Source of the DNA: Rhodobacterales bacterium RIFCSPHIGHO2_02_FULL_62_130
GTDB taxonomy: Bacteria; Pseudomonadota; Alphaproteobacteria; Rhodobacterales; Rhodobacteraceae
Length of the DNA: 34,156 nt
Assembly: GCA_001828855.1 (NCBI GenBank)
Contig: MHZT01000010.1
Span: forward strand, 1-34,156
Direction: 5' to 3'
This document shows positions 16,228-24,150 of this stretch, piece by piece. The position numbers and the translations under genes are program-made. Within the stretch, counting starts at the first letter, position 1. Every line of letters begins with the position of its first letter. A model generated the notes under the pieces. The model did not search any database. It saw only the letters and a program-made list of their open reading frames with translations, and was not told the DNA's origin.

Positions 16228-16252
16228 AAACTGTTCAAAGCGGGAACAGTTT
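16228..16252 (+). promoter_or_regulatory. SorC-type operator, site 4 (regulator gene)
   Basis: A 9-bp perfect inverted repeat AAACTGTTC/GAACAGTTT has a core TGTTC-N7-GAACA identical in half-sites and spacing to site 2. It lies 69-85 bases upstream of the regulator start, consistent with autoregulation. Confidence 0.65.
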
Positions 16253-16316
16253 GCGTCACCCTGCTGAGAATCAGCTCTGGAACACCCACCACTGGTCGCA
16301 ACCCCTAGGTCCTTCG

Positions 16317-17261
16317 ATGAATGATTTTGAGAAGAAGTCGAGTGAGATGGCCCGCGCGGCATGGCTCTATTACGCCGAGGAACTGACCCAAAGTCAGATC
16401 GCCGAAAAGCTGAACGTCAGCCGCTCGACCGTGATCCGCATGATCCAGCGGGCGCGCGAGATCGGCTTGGTCAAGATCTCCATCGGCGTGCCGTCCGACA
16501 CCTTCGAGTTGGAGCGCGATCTGGAAAACCTGTTCGGGCTGCGCAAAGTTCGGCTGGTGCCCGAGGCCGTGAACGACCAGATGCAGCGGCGCTGGCTGGG
16601 GCAGGCCGCTGCCGAAATGCTGATCGAATTGGCACGCGACAACACCACCATCGCCCTGAGCTGGGGTTCAACCATGCAGGCGATGGCGGATTCGCTGCAG
16701 GGCAACATGCAGCATCAGGGCATGATGACCGTGGCGCTGAACGGCGGTCTGCACAACGCCAGCCGTGGCACCAACCCGCATGAGGTGGCCGAACAGGTTG
16801 GCCAGTTCTTCGGCGCGATTTCACATTCGCTCTACGCGCCGGTCTATGTGCGCAATGAGGCGACGGCGGCCGGGCTTTACCGTGACCCCGGTGTGCAAGA
16901 GGCGCTGAACCTGGCGCGCAACGCGGCTTTGGTGGTTTTTTCCTTCGGGGGAATCCAGGAAGGCGCCACCATGCTGCGGCTCGGCTATGTCACGCCCGAA
17001 GAGCGTGACTTCCTGCTGCGCAACGGGGCCGTGGGCGAAATCGCGGGCCGCTGGATTGACCGCGACGGCCAAACGGTGCGTACGCCGGCCTCGATTCATC
17101 CGATCGGCATCACCGTCGAAGAGTTGAAGCGCGTGCCAGACCGCATGGCCGTTGCAGGTGGCCCAGAAAAACTGAACGCGATAAGGGCTGGCTTGAAGGG
17201 CGGCTTGGTGACGCATTTCGTCACCGACGAACGCACCGCATCGCAACTTTTGGGGCGCTGA
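16317..17261 (+). CDS. SorC-family sugar-binding transcriptional regulator
   Basis: This 314-residue regulator has an N-terminal helix-turn-helix at about residues 20-50 (ELTQSQIAEKLNVSRSTVIRMIQRAREIGLVKISI). The large SorC/DeoR-like effector domain shows TIALSWGSTMQAMAD, VVFSFGGIQEGATMLRLGYVTPEE, GAVGEIAGRWID and RVPDRMAVAGGPEKLNAIRAGLKGGLVTHFVTDERTA. Family members (SorC, DeoR, LsrR, EryD) bind a phosphorylated sugar or polyol as inducer. The start at 16317 precedes the HTH by a normal distance; upstream in-frame codons from 16251 lie inside the promoter region. It stands at the hinge of the cluster and is followed by a kinase, so a kinase product may be its effector. Four matching dyads nearby are its likely operators. 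Confidence 0.95.
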   Translation: MNDFEKKSSEMARAAWLYYAEELTQSQIAEKLNVSRSTVIRMIQRAREIGLVKISIGVPSDTFELERDLENLFGLRKVRLVPEAVNDQMQRRWLGQAAAEMLIELARDNTTIALSWGSTMQAMADSLQGNMQHQGMMTVALNGGLHNASRGTNPHEVAEQVGQFFGAISHSLYAPVYVRNEATAAGLYRDPGVQEALNLARNAALVVFSFGGIQEGATMLRLGYVTPEERDFLLRNGAVGEIAGRWIDRDGQTVRTPASIHPIGITVEELKRVPDRMAVAGGPEKLNAIRAGLKGGLVTHFVTDERTASQLLGR

Positions 17262-17295
17262 GACGACCCGCCCCAGACTCTCGCAAGGAAGGGGG

Positions 17296-17326
17296 TTGAC
17301 ACACTTGTTCATATCTTGAACATTTG
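17296..17326 (+). promoter_or_regulatory. Promoter with SorC-type operator, site 2 (kinase-lipA operon)
   Basis: A consensus -35 TTGACA (17296-17301) is followed by a weak -10 near 17319. Overlapping the spacer and -10 is a perfect dyad TGTTC-N7-GAACA (17306-17322) with the same flanks as sites 1 and 3. The operator ends 22 bases before the kinase ATG. Confidence 0.75.
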
Positions 17327-17348
17327 CGCCAACACGAGGGGGCCACAC

Positions 17349-18806
17349 ATGATCTTGGGAATCGATCTTGGCACATCCATGGTCAAAGCGACCGCTTTCG
17401 ATCTGGATGGGCGTTGTCTTGGCTCAGCGGCGCGCAAGACCGTTCTAAAGTATCTTGGCGCGGGCCGGGTTGAACAGGATTACGAATTCCTGGTGCAACA
17501 GGTGGGCGAGGTTGTCCGCCAGGTGGTGGCCGAAACCGGCCGCACGCCACAGGCGATCGGCATCACCGGGCAAAGCGACGGGCTGTGGCTGGTGGATGAA
17601 AACGGCCATGCCACGCAGGACGCGGTGTCGTGGCTGGACGATCGCGGCAATCCCTTCCTTCAGGGCTGGATCGACAGCGGCGCGTTTGAGGCGGTGTTCC
17701 GTCGCAACGGCAACGCGATCTTCCCGGGCAGCCATGCCCCGCTGATCGCGGCCATGGGCGCACAAAATCCGGCAGCGCTCGACCGTGCGCATACGGTGAC
17801 CTATCTCAAGGACGCAATTCTGCAACGGCTGACGGGCGTGCGCGTGACCGATGCCTCGGACACCTCCCTGCCCTTCCTCGACACCCGCACCCGCCAGTAT
17901 GATCCGGAAATCTTCCGAATTCTGGGCTTGGAGAAATACCGCCGCCTCTTGTCGCCGGTCATGCCCAGCCCCGGCCAAGCCTTTCCGATGACTGCCGCGG
18001 GCAGCGCACTGACGGGCCTGCCCGAGGGCATTCCCGTTCACGCAGGCCCCTTTGACCTGCCCGCCTGCGCCATTGGCGGCGGGGTGCGGAATGTGGGCGA
18101 TGGGCTGATCATCGTTGGCACCACCCTGGCCTGCGAAGTGCTGGTCGATCAGGTGCGCACCGATGGTGACCCGGTAGGCATGACTCTGTGCATGCCCGAA
18201 GAGGGCCGCTGGATCAGGGCGATGCCCGCAACCGTTGGCACGGCCTCGCTCGATTGGGTGCTGGGCATGATCGGCGCCGATGCCAAGGATGTGGACGGGC
18301 TTCTGGCCCAAAGCCGCCCCGGCGCGAACGGCGTGGCTGCGCTGCCGTATTTCTCGGCCACTGGTGAACGCGCGCCTTTTGTCGATGTGAACGCGCGCGG
18401 CATGCTGACCGGACTGAACACCTCAACCACCCGCGCCGATCTTGTCCGCGCAGTCTGCGAATCCGTGGCCTATGCCGCCCGCCATTGCATCGAGGCGGCC
18501 GGGCTGACCGGCAATCTTTACGTCTGCGGCGGGGGGTCGAACTCCTCCACCTGGAGCCAGATGATCGCCGATGCGCTGCAAATCCCGCTGCACATCTCGC
18601 CCCGCCCCGAGGTGGGCGCACGCGGGGCTGCAATGACGGCGATGCGGGTGGTAGGCATTGAGTTTGACGCCGATGCCTGGACCCGGCCCGAAGGGGTGAT
18701 TTCGCCTGATAAGGCCATGGCCGCGCATTACGACCGTGGCTTTGGCCTCTATAAAGAGATGGTCGCCGCCGCGCGGCCGCTTTGGCACAGCCCTTTCCGG
18801 CTGTAA
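17349..18806 (+). CDS. FGGY-family carbohydrate kinase (second kinase)
   Basis: This 485-residue sugar/polyol kinase has the phosphate-binding N-terminus [21 protein letters not shown]. The substrate-contact region is [17 protein letters not shown] with WLDDRGNP. The catalytic Asp is in [15 protein letters not shown], and the C-terminal adenosine motif is [21 protein letters not shown] with [16 protein letters not shown] lies eight bases before the ATG at 17349; the open frame begins 11 codons earlier inside the promoter. Its pairing with a SorC regulator recalls the eryA-eryD and lsrK-lsrR pairings, but overall similarity is not decisive. It probably makes the phosphorylated intermediate that is both pathway substrate and inducer. 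It differs clearly from the kinase at 3708. Confidence 0.92.
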   Translation: MILGIDLGTSMVKATAFDLDGRCLGSAARKTVLKYLGAGRVEQDYEFLVQQVGEVVRQVVAETGRTPQAIGITGQSDGLWLVDENGHATQDAVSWLDDRGNPFLQGWIDSGAFEAVFRRNGNAIFPGSHAPLIAAMGAQNPAALDRAHTVTYLKDAILQRLTGVRVTDASDTSLPFLDTRTRQYDPEIFRILGLEKYRRLLSPVMPSPGQAFPMTAAGSALTGLPEGIPVHAGPFDLPACAIGGGVRNVGDGLIIVGTTLACEVLVDQVRTDGDPVGMTLCMPEEGRWIRAMPATVGTASLDWVLGMIGADAKDVDGLLAQSRPGANGVAALPYFSATGERAPFVDVNARGMLTGLNTSTTRADLVRAVCESVAYAARHCIEAAGLTGNLYVCGGGSNSSTWSQMIADALQIPLHISPRPEVGARGAAMTAMRVVGIEFDADAWTRPEGVISPDKAMAAHYDRGFGLYKEMVAAARPLWHSPFRL

Positions 18807-18828
18807 CCCCTTCCAGCGGAGCCCGCCC

Positions 18829-19773
18829 ATGCGCGATCTGACCATCCCCGCCGAACGTCACCCCGAAAAGGCGCATCGCCCGACGACCGAGCGGCTGAAA
18901 AAGCCCGGCTGGATCCGGGTGAAGGCCCCGAACTCCAAAGGGTTCAAGGCCACACTGGAAACCGTGCGGGAACACAAGCTGGTCACGGTCTGCGAAGAGG
19001 CGGCATGTCCCAATGCCGGTGAATGCTGGGGCCAAGGTCACGCCACCATGATGATCATGGGCGAGATTTGCACCCGTGGCTGCACCTTCTGCAACGTGGC
19101 CACCGGCAAGCCCAATGCGCTGGATGTGTTTGAGCCTGGCCGGGTGGCAGATGCGGTGGCCAAACTGGGACTGAAGCATGTTGTGGTCACATCCGTGGAC
19201 CGGGACGATCTGGCCGATGGGGGTGCGGAACACTTTGCCCAGACCATCCGCGCCATCCGCCACCGTTCGCCTTCGACAACGATCGAGGTTCTGACACCGG
19301 ATTTCCTGAAATGCGATGCTACCGCACTGGAAACCGTGGTTGCGGCGCGGCCCGATGTGTTCAACCACAATCTTGAAACCGTGCCGGGCCTGTACCACGA
19401 GGTCCGCCCCGGCGCGCGCTATTTCCACTCCCTGCGGCTGTTGCAGCGGGTCAAGGAGCTGGATCCGACGATCTTTACCAAATCCGGCATCATGGTGGGC
19501 TTGGGCGAAGATCGCCCCGGTGTCTTGCAGGTGATGGATGACATGCGCGCGGCGGATGTCGATTTCCTGACCGTTGGGCAATATCTGCAACCGACCCCCA
19601 AGCACCACCACATCGCCCGCTTTGTCACGCCCGAGGAATTCGCCGCCTATGAGGCCGCCGCTTGGGGTAAAGGGTTCCTGATGGTGTCAGCGACGCCGCT
19701 GACGCGATCATCCTATCACGCGGGTGATGACTTTGCCCGCCTTCGGGAAAACCGGCAGGCCCGTTTGGGCTGA
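18829..19773 (+). CDS. lipA: Lipoyl synthase
   Basis: This radical-SAM enzyme inserts two sulfurs into protein-bound octanoyl groups to make the lipoyl cofactor. It has 314 residues. The auxiliary cluster ligands are C55, C60 and C66 ([14 protein letters not shown]), the radical-SAM cluster ligands are C81, C85 and C88 (CTRGCTFC), and the conserved C-terminal RSSYHAGD serine motif starts at R293. It starts 22 bases after the kinase stop with GGAG seven bases upstream, so the two form an operon. No lipB or lplA is in the window, so octanoyl transfer must come from elsewhere. Placement in a sugar regulon next to a free lipoyl-domain protein suggests dedicated supply, but it could also be the only lipA of the cell. 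Confidence 0.97.
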   Translation: MRDLTIPAERHPEKAHRPTTERLKKPGWIRVKAPNSKGFKATLETVREHKLVTVCEEAACPNAGECWGQGHATMMIMGEICTRGCTFCNVATGKPNALDVFEPGRVADAVAKLGLKHVVVTSVDRDDLADGGAEHFAQTIRAIRHRSPSTTIEVLTPDFLKCDATALETVVAARPDVFNHNLETVPGLYHEVRPGARYFHSLRLLQRVKELDPTIFTKSGIMVGLGEDRPGVLQVMDDMRAADVDFLTVGQYLQPTPKHHHIARFVTPEEFAAYEAAAWGKGFLMVSATPLTRSSYHAGDDFARLRENRQARLG

Positions 19774-19780
19774 TCTGACG

Positions 19781-19809
19781 AAAACGCCGGTCGAAGGGAC
19801 CGGCGTTTT
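19781..19809. terminator. Bidirectional Rho-independent terminator between lipA and ribH
   Basis: A 12-bp perfect stem AAAACGCCGGTC/GACCGGCGTTTT (19781-19792 with 19798-19809) surrounds a five-base loop. The flanking A and T runs serve both the rightward lipA transcript and the leftward ribH transcript. Confidence 0.93.
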
Positions 19810-19822
19810 GCTTTTCACCGCC

Positions 19823-20272
19823 TCAGGCAGGAAGCTGTTGCGACAGTTCCCAGATCTGCACCGCAGCCTCGGCCGCCTCAGCGCCTTTTTCCACGAAATG
19901 CGCCGTGTAGAAGGTTTCGTGCTCGGCCTTCGGCTGGAAATGATGCGGCGTGAGCGACACCGAGAACACCGGCACCCCGGTTTTCAACTGCACATCCATC
20001 AGGCCCGTGACCACTGCCTGTGCCACGAAATCATGGCGATAGATGCCGCCATCGACGACCAGCGCGGCGGCGATGATGCCATCATACTTGCCCGTCACGG
20101 CCAGCCGCTGCGCCAGAAGGGGCATTTCGAAAGCCCCGGGCACGGCAAAAACGTCAACCTCGGCCTGAAGGCCCCTTTCGGCCAGACGTGCCCTGAAGCC
20201 CGCCTCGGCCTGATCGACGATACCCGCATGCCAACGGGCTTTGATAAAGGCAAATTTCGGGGATTTTGTCAT
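19823..20272 (-). CDS. ribH: 6,7-dimethyl-8-ribityllumazine synthase, RibH2 type
   Basis: This 149-residue enzyme of riboflavin synthesis condenses 5-amino-6-ribitylamino-uracil with 3,4-dihydroxy-2-butanone 4-phosphate. Substrate-binding segments are VPGAFEMPLLAQRLA and VVDGGIYRHDFVAQAVVTGLMDVQL with catalytic His H80. The SVSLTPHHF stretch and the GGIYRHDF variant are characteristic of the alphaproteobacterial RibH2 branch (as in Brucella and Mesorhizobium) rather than the icosahedral RibH1. The start at 20272 (MTKSPKFAFIKARWH) has AAGGA about ten bases upstream; the in-frame extension to 20434 covers the riboswitch and is not coding. It is monocistronic between an FMN riboswitch and a terminator. 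FAD is needed by GlpD and Lpd of the same cluster. Confidence 0.95.
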   Translation of the reverse strand: MTKSPKFAFIKARWHAGIVDQAEAGFRARLAERGLQAEVDVFAVPGAFEMPLLAQRLAVTGKYDGIIAAALVVDGGIYRHDFVAQAVVTGLMDVQLKTGVPVFSVSLTPHHFQPKAEHETFYTAHFVEKGAEAAEAAVQIWELSQQLPA

Positions 20273-20308
20273 GGCTTTGTGATCCTTTCCTGATGACAGA
20301 ATCCCAAG

Positions 20309-20335
20309 GCGCAAAAGCGACGGCAAAGCTTGCGC
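20309..20335 (-). promoter_or_regulatory. Hairpin in the expression platform of the FMN riboswitch
   Basis: GCGCAA and TTGCGC pair between the aptamer and the ribH ribosome site. This could switch between an anti-terminator/anti-sequestor and the aptamer P1 stem. No T tract follows directly, so control of translation is more likely than termination. Confidence 0.45.
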
Positions 20336-20347
20336 TGTGCCGCCCCC

Positions 20348-20468
20348 CTCTCTCATCCGGACTTTAACCGTCGGCCCCGGAGTTTCACCGGATCTGCTGA
20401 CCCTGTCTTGCGAAAGGCGCTCGCGGGCTGTCACCGCCGGTGGGGAGTTTCACCCCGCCCTGAGAAGT
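20348..20468 (-). ncRNA. FMN riboswitch (RFN element)
   Basis: The minus strand shows the conserved RFN blocks in order: CTTCTCAGGGCGGGGTGAAA, then CTCCCCACCGGCGGT, AGCCCGCGAGCG, GGTCAGCAGATCCGGTGAAA, CTCCGGGGCCGACGGTTAAA and GTCCGGATGAGAG. The ends pair as P1. The element senses flavin mononucleotide and represses the downstream gene when FMN is plentiful. It lies 75 bases upstream of ribH2, and it follows the last gene of the importer operon. It can therefore act on read-through from that operon as well as on its own promoter. Confidence 0.97.
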
Positions 20469-20534
20469 TCGTTTTCCTTGCGTGTGGCCCTGCCCTTGTT
20501 AACGGCCCTTGCCGCCGGACACAGCCTTGTCATG

Positions 20535-20555
20535 CCCCCGTCGCGTGGGCGGGGG
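20535..20555 (-). other. GC hairpin between importer operon and riboswitch
   Basis: CCCCCG/CGGGGG arms (20535-20540 with 20550-20555) lie just after the stop of the permease gene. There is no T run on the minus strand, so it is a weak or Rho-assisted end at best. Read-through into the riboswitch remains possible. Confidence 0.35.
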
Positions 20556-20562
20556 GATCACC

Positions 20563-21582
20563 TCACTTGATGACCGCGCCGCGCACGCGGCTGGTGGTCA
20601 GGGCAACAACGGTGATGATGAAGAGGCCGTAGACCAAGCTTTGCGCCTCGGCTCCGAAACCCATGGCCTGAATGGCGATTGGCACGAAGGCGACGGTCAA
20701 CGCGCCAAAGACCACGTTGATCGGGTTGGTCTGCCCGCCGGAAATCGAGGTGCCGCCGACCAGCGCCGCCGCGATGCCGGGCAGCAGAAGGTTACTCCCC
20801 AACCCGCTGGCCGAGGCTGACCCGGCCTGTGCCACGATGGCCAGCCCCGCCAGACCACCGCTGAGCCCCGAGATGGCAAAAGTGATGATCTTGATCCGGT
20901 TCGTTGGCACCGCCGAAAGGGTGGCCGCGCGTTCGTTTTTGCCAATGGCAGTCATCCCCAGCCCCAGACGGGTATAGCGCAACACGGCCCAGTAAATCAG
21001 CGCCACCAACACCCCGATCCAGAAGGTCAACGGCGAGAAGAGGACTGAATTGCTGTAAAACGCCCCGATCAGCTCTCGGTTTTCAGAGACATAGATGGTC
21101 TGGCTGTCGCTCGTCACGAGTGCCGCCGTCTGCAACAGGCCCAGCGTGCCCAAGGTCAGCGCGAAAGAAGGCACCTGCGTATAGGCGACTATGGCGCCGT
21201 TCAGGATACCGATGGCAACCGTGACGGCAAGCACCAGCAGGATGCCGGAAACCCCCATCGCTGGCAGCCACATCGCCACAAGGATCGCGGCCACCATGCT
21301 GACCGCGGCATTCGAAAGGTCGATCGAGCCGATGTTCAGCACCATCGCCTGCCCCAAAGCCACCAGCAGGATGGGCGCCGCAGACGCCGTGACAATCGAA
21401 ATGCCCAGCGGTTTGAGGTAGTTCGCATTCAGGATGCCGACGATCAACAGCATCGAGACAAAGACCAGCACCGGGGCCAGCGCGTGCCAGGCGGCAACCA
21501 TGCGATAGCGCGTGATCCCGGCGGTGGACACCGGCCCGCCAAAGCTGGCCGGGGAAGCAAGGGTTTGCGTCTTGGTCATCAT
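20563..21582 (-). CDS. Sugar ABC transporter permease, RbsC-like (importer 2, second permease)
   Basis: This 339-residue inner-membrane permease of the BPD_transp_2 family carries ILLVALGQAMVLNIGSIDLSNAAVSMVAA, a divergent form of the family GGIDLSVG motif. It also has the cytoplasmic coupling loop GMTAIGKNERAATLSAVPTNRIK and AALVGGTSISGGQTNPINVVFGA. Its ATG overlaps the ATPase stop by four bases. It differs strongly from its partner permease at 23105, so the importer is expected to use a heterodimer, as LsrCD does. Confidence 0.93.
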   Translation of the reverse strand: MMTKTQTLASPASFGGPVSTAGITRYRMVAAWHALAPVLVFVSMLLIVGILNANYLKPLGISIVTASAAPILLVALGQAMVLNIGSIDLSNAAVSMVAAILVAMWLPAMGVSGILLVLAVTVAIGILNGAIVAYTQVPSFALTLGTLGLLQTAALVTSDSQTIYVSENRELIGAFYSNSVLFSPLTFWIGVLVALIYWAVLRYTRLGLGMTAIGKNERAATLSAVPTNRIKIITFAISGLSGGLAGLAIVAQAGSASASGLGSNLLLPGIAAALVGGTSISGGQTNPINVVFGALTVAFVPIAIQAMGFGAEAQSLVYGLFIITVVALTTSRVRGAVIK

Positions 21583-23108
21583 ACCATCTCCGCCACAATG
21601 TCCTGAATGGTCAGGCTTTGGTTTACATGCAGGTCATGCTGGGCCGAGCGCAGCCCGTCACGCATGACGATGATGTCGTCGGCCATCTCCAGCGCCTCTT
21701 CGATGGTGTCGGGGATCAGGATCACCGCCGCCCCCGCCTTGCAGGCCGCGCGGATCTGCGCGTTGACGGTGGCAGCCGCCCCCACGTCCAGCCCGCGCAG
21801 CGGGTGGTCAAGGATCAGCACCTTCAGATTGTCCGAGTTCAGCCATTTCGCCATGACAACCTTTTGCTGGTTGCCGCCCGAAAACTGGCCCAAAGGCAGA
21901 TGGATATTGTCCGGCCGGACGTCCAGGCGATCGAACCAGCTGCGCGCGACACGGGCCATAGCGCTCGGCCAAAGGAAGGGGCCCGAAGCCCCCTCGCCCG
22001 GATGGGTCAGCGCGATATTCTGGGTCGAGGAAAACCCACCGACAATGCCTTCGACCTTCCGCTCGGCGGGCACATAGGCCAGCCCCGCCTTGGCTGCTTT
22101 CAGGATCGACCAACCCGAAACGGGCCGCCCCTCGATCTCGATACTGCCCGCGTCATAGGTTTCGGCCCCGAACAATGTGCGCGCGAGGGACTCGCGGCCC
22201 GATTTCGAAGACCCGACCAGCGCCAGAATCTGCCCAGGCTGCACTGCAAAGGAAATGGCCTCATACTCTCCGCGCCGCGTCAGGTTGGTAACCTTGACGG
22301 CAGGCCGGGGCGCCCCCGCCGGACGCGCCCGCAGATGCGGGACGGCTTCGGCCTCGGCATCAACCATGGCGGCAAAAAGCTCGGCCTTGGTGACGCCTTT
22401 GGTAGGCCGGTCGCTGGACAATTGGCCCGAGCGCATCACCACCACGCGGTCACAGATGCGCAGGATCTCATCCAGACGGTGCGACACGAAAATGACGCTG
22501 GCGAATTCCTTCAGCTTGCGGATTTCGCGTTCAAGGATCGCGGTTTCCTGCTGTTCCAGCACGGCGGTCGGTTCATCCAGAATGACCAACGGCGTGCCGC
22601 CCTTGCCCGGATCAATGCAGACCGCGCGGGCAATTTCCACCATTTGCCGGTCGATGAAGGACAGGTCCGCAACCTTGGCATTGGGGTCCAGCTTCACGCC
22701 GATCTTGTCCAGCACCTTCTGCGCCTCGCGGTTCAGCCGCGCCCATTCCTGAATACCCAAGCGCGAAAGGCCGGTTTCCGAAAGGCTGTGCTGCTCGATA
22801 TTCTCGGCCACGGTCAGGTTGGTGAACAGGGATTGCTCCTGATGCACCACGCCAACCCCCGCCGCGCGGGCGTCGGCGGGGCCACGGAATTTCACCTCAA
22901 CCCCGTTCATCTCGATCTTGCCGGTATCGGGCTTTTCGATCCCGGCGAGGATTTTCAGAAGCGTCGATTTGCCCGCGCCGTTTTCGCCGACAAGGCCCAA
23001 GACCTCACCCCGCTGGATTTCCAGCGACACATTGTTCAGGGCTTTCACGGGGCCGAAGGAACGGCTTACATTGGTCAGCCGCAGAACCGGGGGATAAGCG
23101 TTGCTCAT
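21579..23108 (-). CDS. Sugar ABC transporter ATP-binding protein, two ABC domains (importer 2)
   Basis: This 509-residue RbsA/MglA-type ATPase has domain 1 with Walker A GENGAGKST, signature LSFIDRQMVEIARAV and Walker B LVILDEPTAVLEQQE. Domain 2 has a degenerate Walker A GSSKSGRESL, signature FSGGNQQKVVMAKWL and LKVLILDHPLRGLDVG. The Walker B Asp-Glu of domain 2 reads DHP instead of DEP, so the usual catalytic Glu is His and domain 2 is unlikely to hydrolyse ATP. It overlaps both flanking permease genes by four bases, giving a tightly coupled unit. Confidence 0.94.
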   Translation of the reverse strand: MSNAYPPVLRLTNVSRSFGPVKALNNVSLEIQRGEVLGLVGENGAGKSTLLKILAGIEKPDTGKIEMNGVEVKFRGPADARAAGVGVVHQEQSLFTNLTVAENIEQHSLSETGLSRLGIQEWARLNREAQKVLDKIGVKLDPNAKVADLSFIDRQMVEIARAVCIDPGKGGTPLVILDEPTAVLEQQETAILEREIRKLKEFASVIFVSHRLDEILRICDRVVVMRSGQLSSDRPTKGVTKAELFAAMVDAEAEAVPHLRARPAGAPRPAVKVTNLTRRGEYEAISFAVQPGQILALVGSSKSGRESLARTLFGAETYDAGSIEIEGRPVSGWSILKAAKAGLAYVPAERKVEGIVGGFSSTQNIALTHPGEGASGPFLWPSAMARVARSWFDRLDVRPDNIHLPLGQFSGGNQQKVVMAKWLNSDNLKVLILDHPLRGLDVGAAATVNAQIRAACKAGAAVILIPDTIEEALEMADDIIVMRDGLRSAQHDLHVNQSLTIQDIVAEMV

Positions 23109-24076
23109 TTTGCCACCTTCAGACGGCTGCGATGCGGCCAGGCGACGGTGACGACCGCGATGATCAGGATCAGACCGAAGACACCTTGCTGATAGTTGGG
23201 GCTGACGCCCGCCAGCACGAGGCCGTTGTTCAGGATGATCAGCAGGAACACCCCAAGGGCCGAGCGCATGATACCGCCCTCTCCGCCGCTCAACGCAGTG
23301 CCGCCGATCACGGCAGCCGGGATGACAGTGAAAAGCTGGGTCGAGCCGATATCGGACGAACCCGAGCCAAGCTGCATGGTCGCCAGAATACCCGCCAGCG
23401 CCGACAGGCCCCCGGCAATCGACAGCGCGAGGATCTTGTAGCGTGATACACGGATACCGCTGGAGCGGGCGATGATTTCGTTGTTGCCGATGGCCAGAAG
23501 GCCCCGGCCAAAGCGGGTGTAATTCATGATCAACACACCCAACAGCAACACCGCCGCCGCCAACCAGAAGGAATTCGGGATGCCAAGGCTTAGGCGCGTG
23601 GGCCAGCGGGCCAAGGTTTCATTGGTGAGGCTCGGCAAGAGACCATTGCCGTAAAGCATGATGCCGATGCCAAGACCCACATACCACGTGCCAAGCGTGG
23701 CCACGAAGGACGGCACCTTCAGCTTGTCATAGATCAGCCCGGCAAAGAGCCCCAGCAAGACGCCGGTGGCAAGCGCGATCACCCAGGCCCAGGCGCCATA
23801 ATCCAGTTCCGTGCGGGTGTTCGGGGTGATCAGAATCCAAGCCATGCCCGCGGCCCCCATCACGCCCTGCACCGACAGGTCGATGGATCCCATGATGATC
23901 ACCAGCGTGGCACCGACCACGATGATCAGCGGGACCGAGGATTGGAACAGCACGTTTTGCAGGTTCTCGACGCTGGCAAAACGCGGATTGAGAAAGGAAA
24001 AGACCACGATCAGGACAATGACCGAAACGATCAGCCCGACAGGCCCTTTGCTCTCATTCGATAAGAGGTGCTTCAT
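23105..24076 (-). CDS. Sugar ABC transporter permease, RbsC-like (importer 2, first permease)
   Basis: This 323-residue membrane protein of the RbsC family has the motifs PLIIVVGATLVIIMGSIDLSVQGVMG, GNNEIIARSSGIRVSRYK and VIPAAVIGGTALSGGEGGIMRSALG. About nine hydrophobic segments are visible. The stop overlaps the ATPase start by four bases. Upstream, a 74-base gap with a 10-bp hairpin separates it from the binding-protein gene. Confidence 0.94.
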   Translation of the reverse strand: MKHLLSNESKGPVGLIVSVIVLIVVFSFLNPRFASVENLQNVLFQSSVPLIIVVGATLVIIMGSIDLSVQGVMGAAGMAWILITPNTRTELDYGAWAWVIALATGVLLGLFAGLIYDKLKVPSFVATLGTWYVGLGIGIMLYGNGLLPSLTNETLARWPTRLSLGIPNSFWLAAAVLLLGVLIMNYTRFGRGLLAIGNNEIIARSSGIRVSRYKILALSIAGGLSALAGILATMQLGSGSSDIGSTQLFTVIPAAVIGGTALSGGEGGIMRSALGVFLLIILNNGLVLAGVSPNYQQGVFGLILIIAVVTVAWPHRSRLKVAK

Positions 24077-24109
24077 TGTCTTTGCCTCGTCACATGGCGG
24101 GAAGGGGAT

Positions 24110-24134
24110 GGTTCCGGCCGCATGGGCCGGAACC
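24110..24134 (-). other. Intercistronic hairpin after binding-protein gene of importer 2
   Basis: A perfect 10-bp stem GGTTCCGGCC/GGCCGGAACC with a five-base loop lies directly downstream of the binding-protein stop. It lacks a T run and is probably a transcript-stabilising or attenuating hairpin, like the one at 9326-9351. Confidence 0.65.
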
Positions 24135-24150
24135 GTTTGATGTCAGGCGC

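Larger units (their letters stand above)
16035..16316. promoter_or_regulatory. Divergent promoter region between the dehydrogenase operon and the SorC regulator
   Basis: This 282-base AT-richer region separates E1 alpha (leftward) and the regulator (rightward). Leftward, TTGCCA (16098-16103) and TACAAA (16074-16079) are spaced by 18 bases and form a plausible -35/-10 pair; the -10 overlaps an operator dyad. A second dyad stands at 16228-16252. I see no clear -10/-35 pair for the regulator. Confidence 0.6.

Noticed and set aside
16317-18806. Assigning the SorC regulator and kinase as eryD/eryA (erythritol) or lsrR/lsrK (autoinducer-2)
   Set aside because: Family membership fits both, but the rest of either pathway (eryC-type isomerase, lsrF/lsrG) is absent and the similarity I can judge is only at family level.
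18214-19611. Long minus-strand open frame opposite the kinase and lipA genes
   Set aside because: It spans two unrelated plus-strand genes with complete catalytic motifs and has no recognisable protein features of its own.
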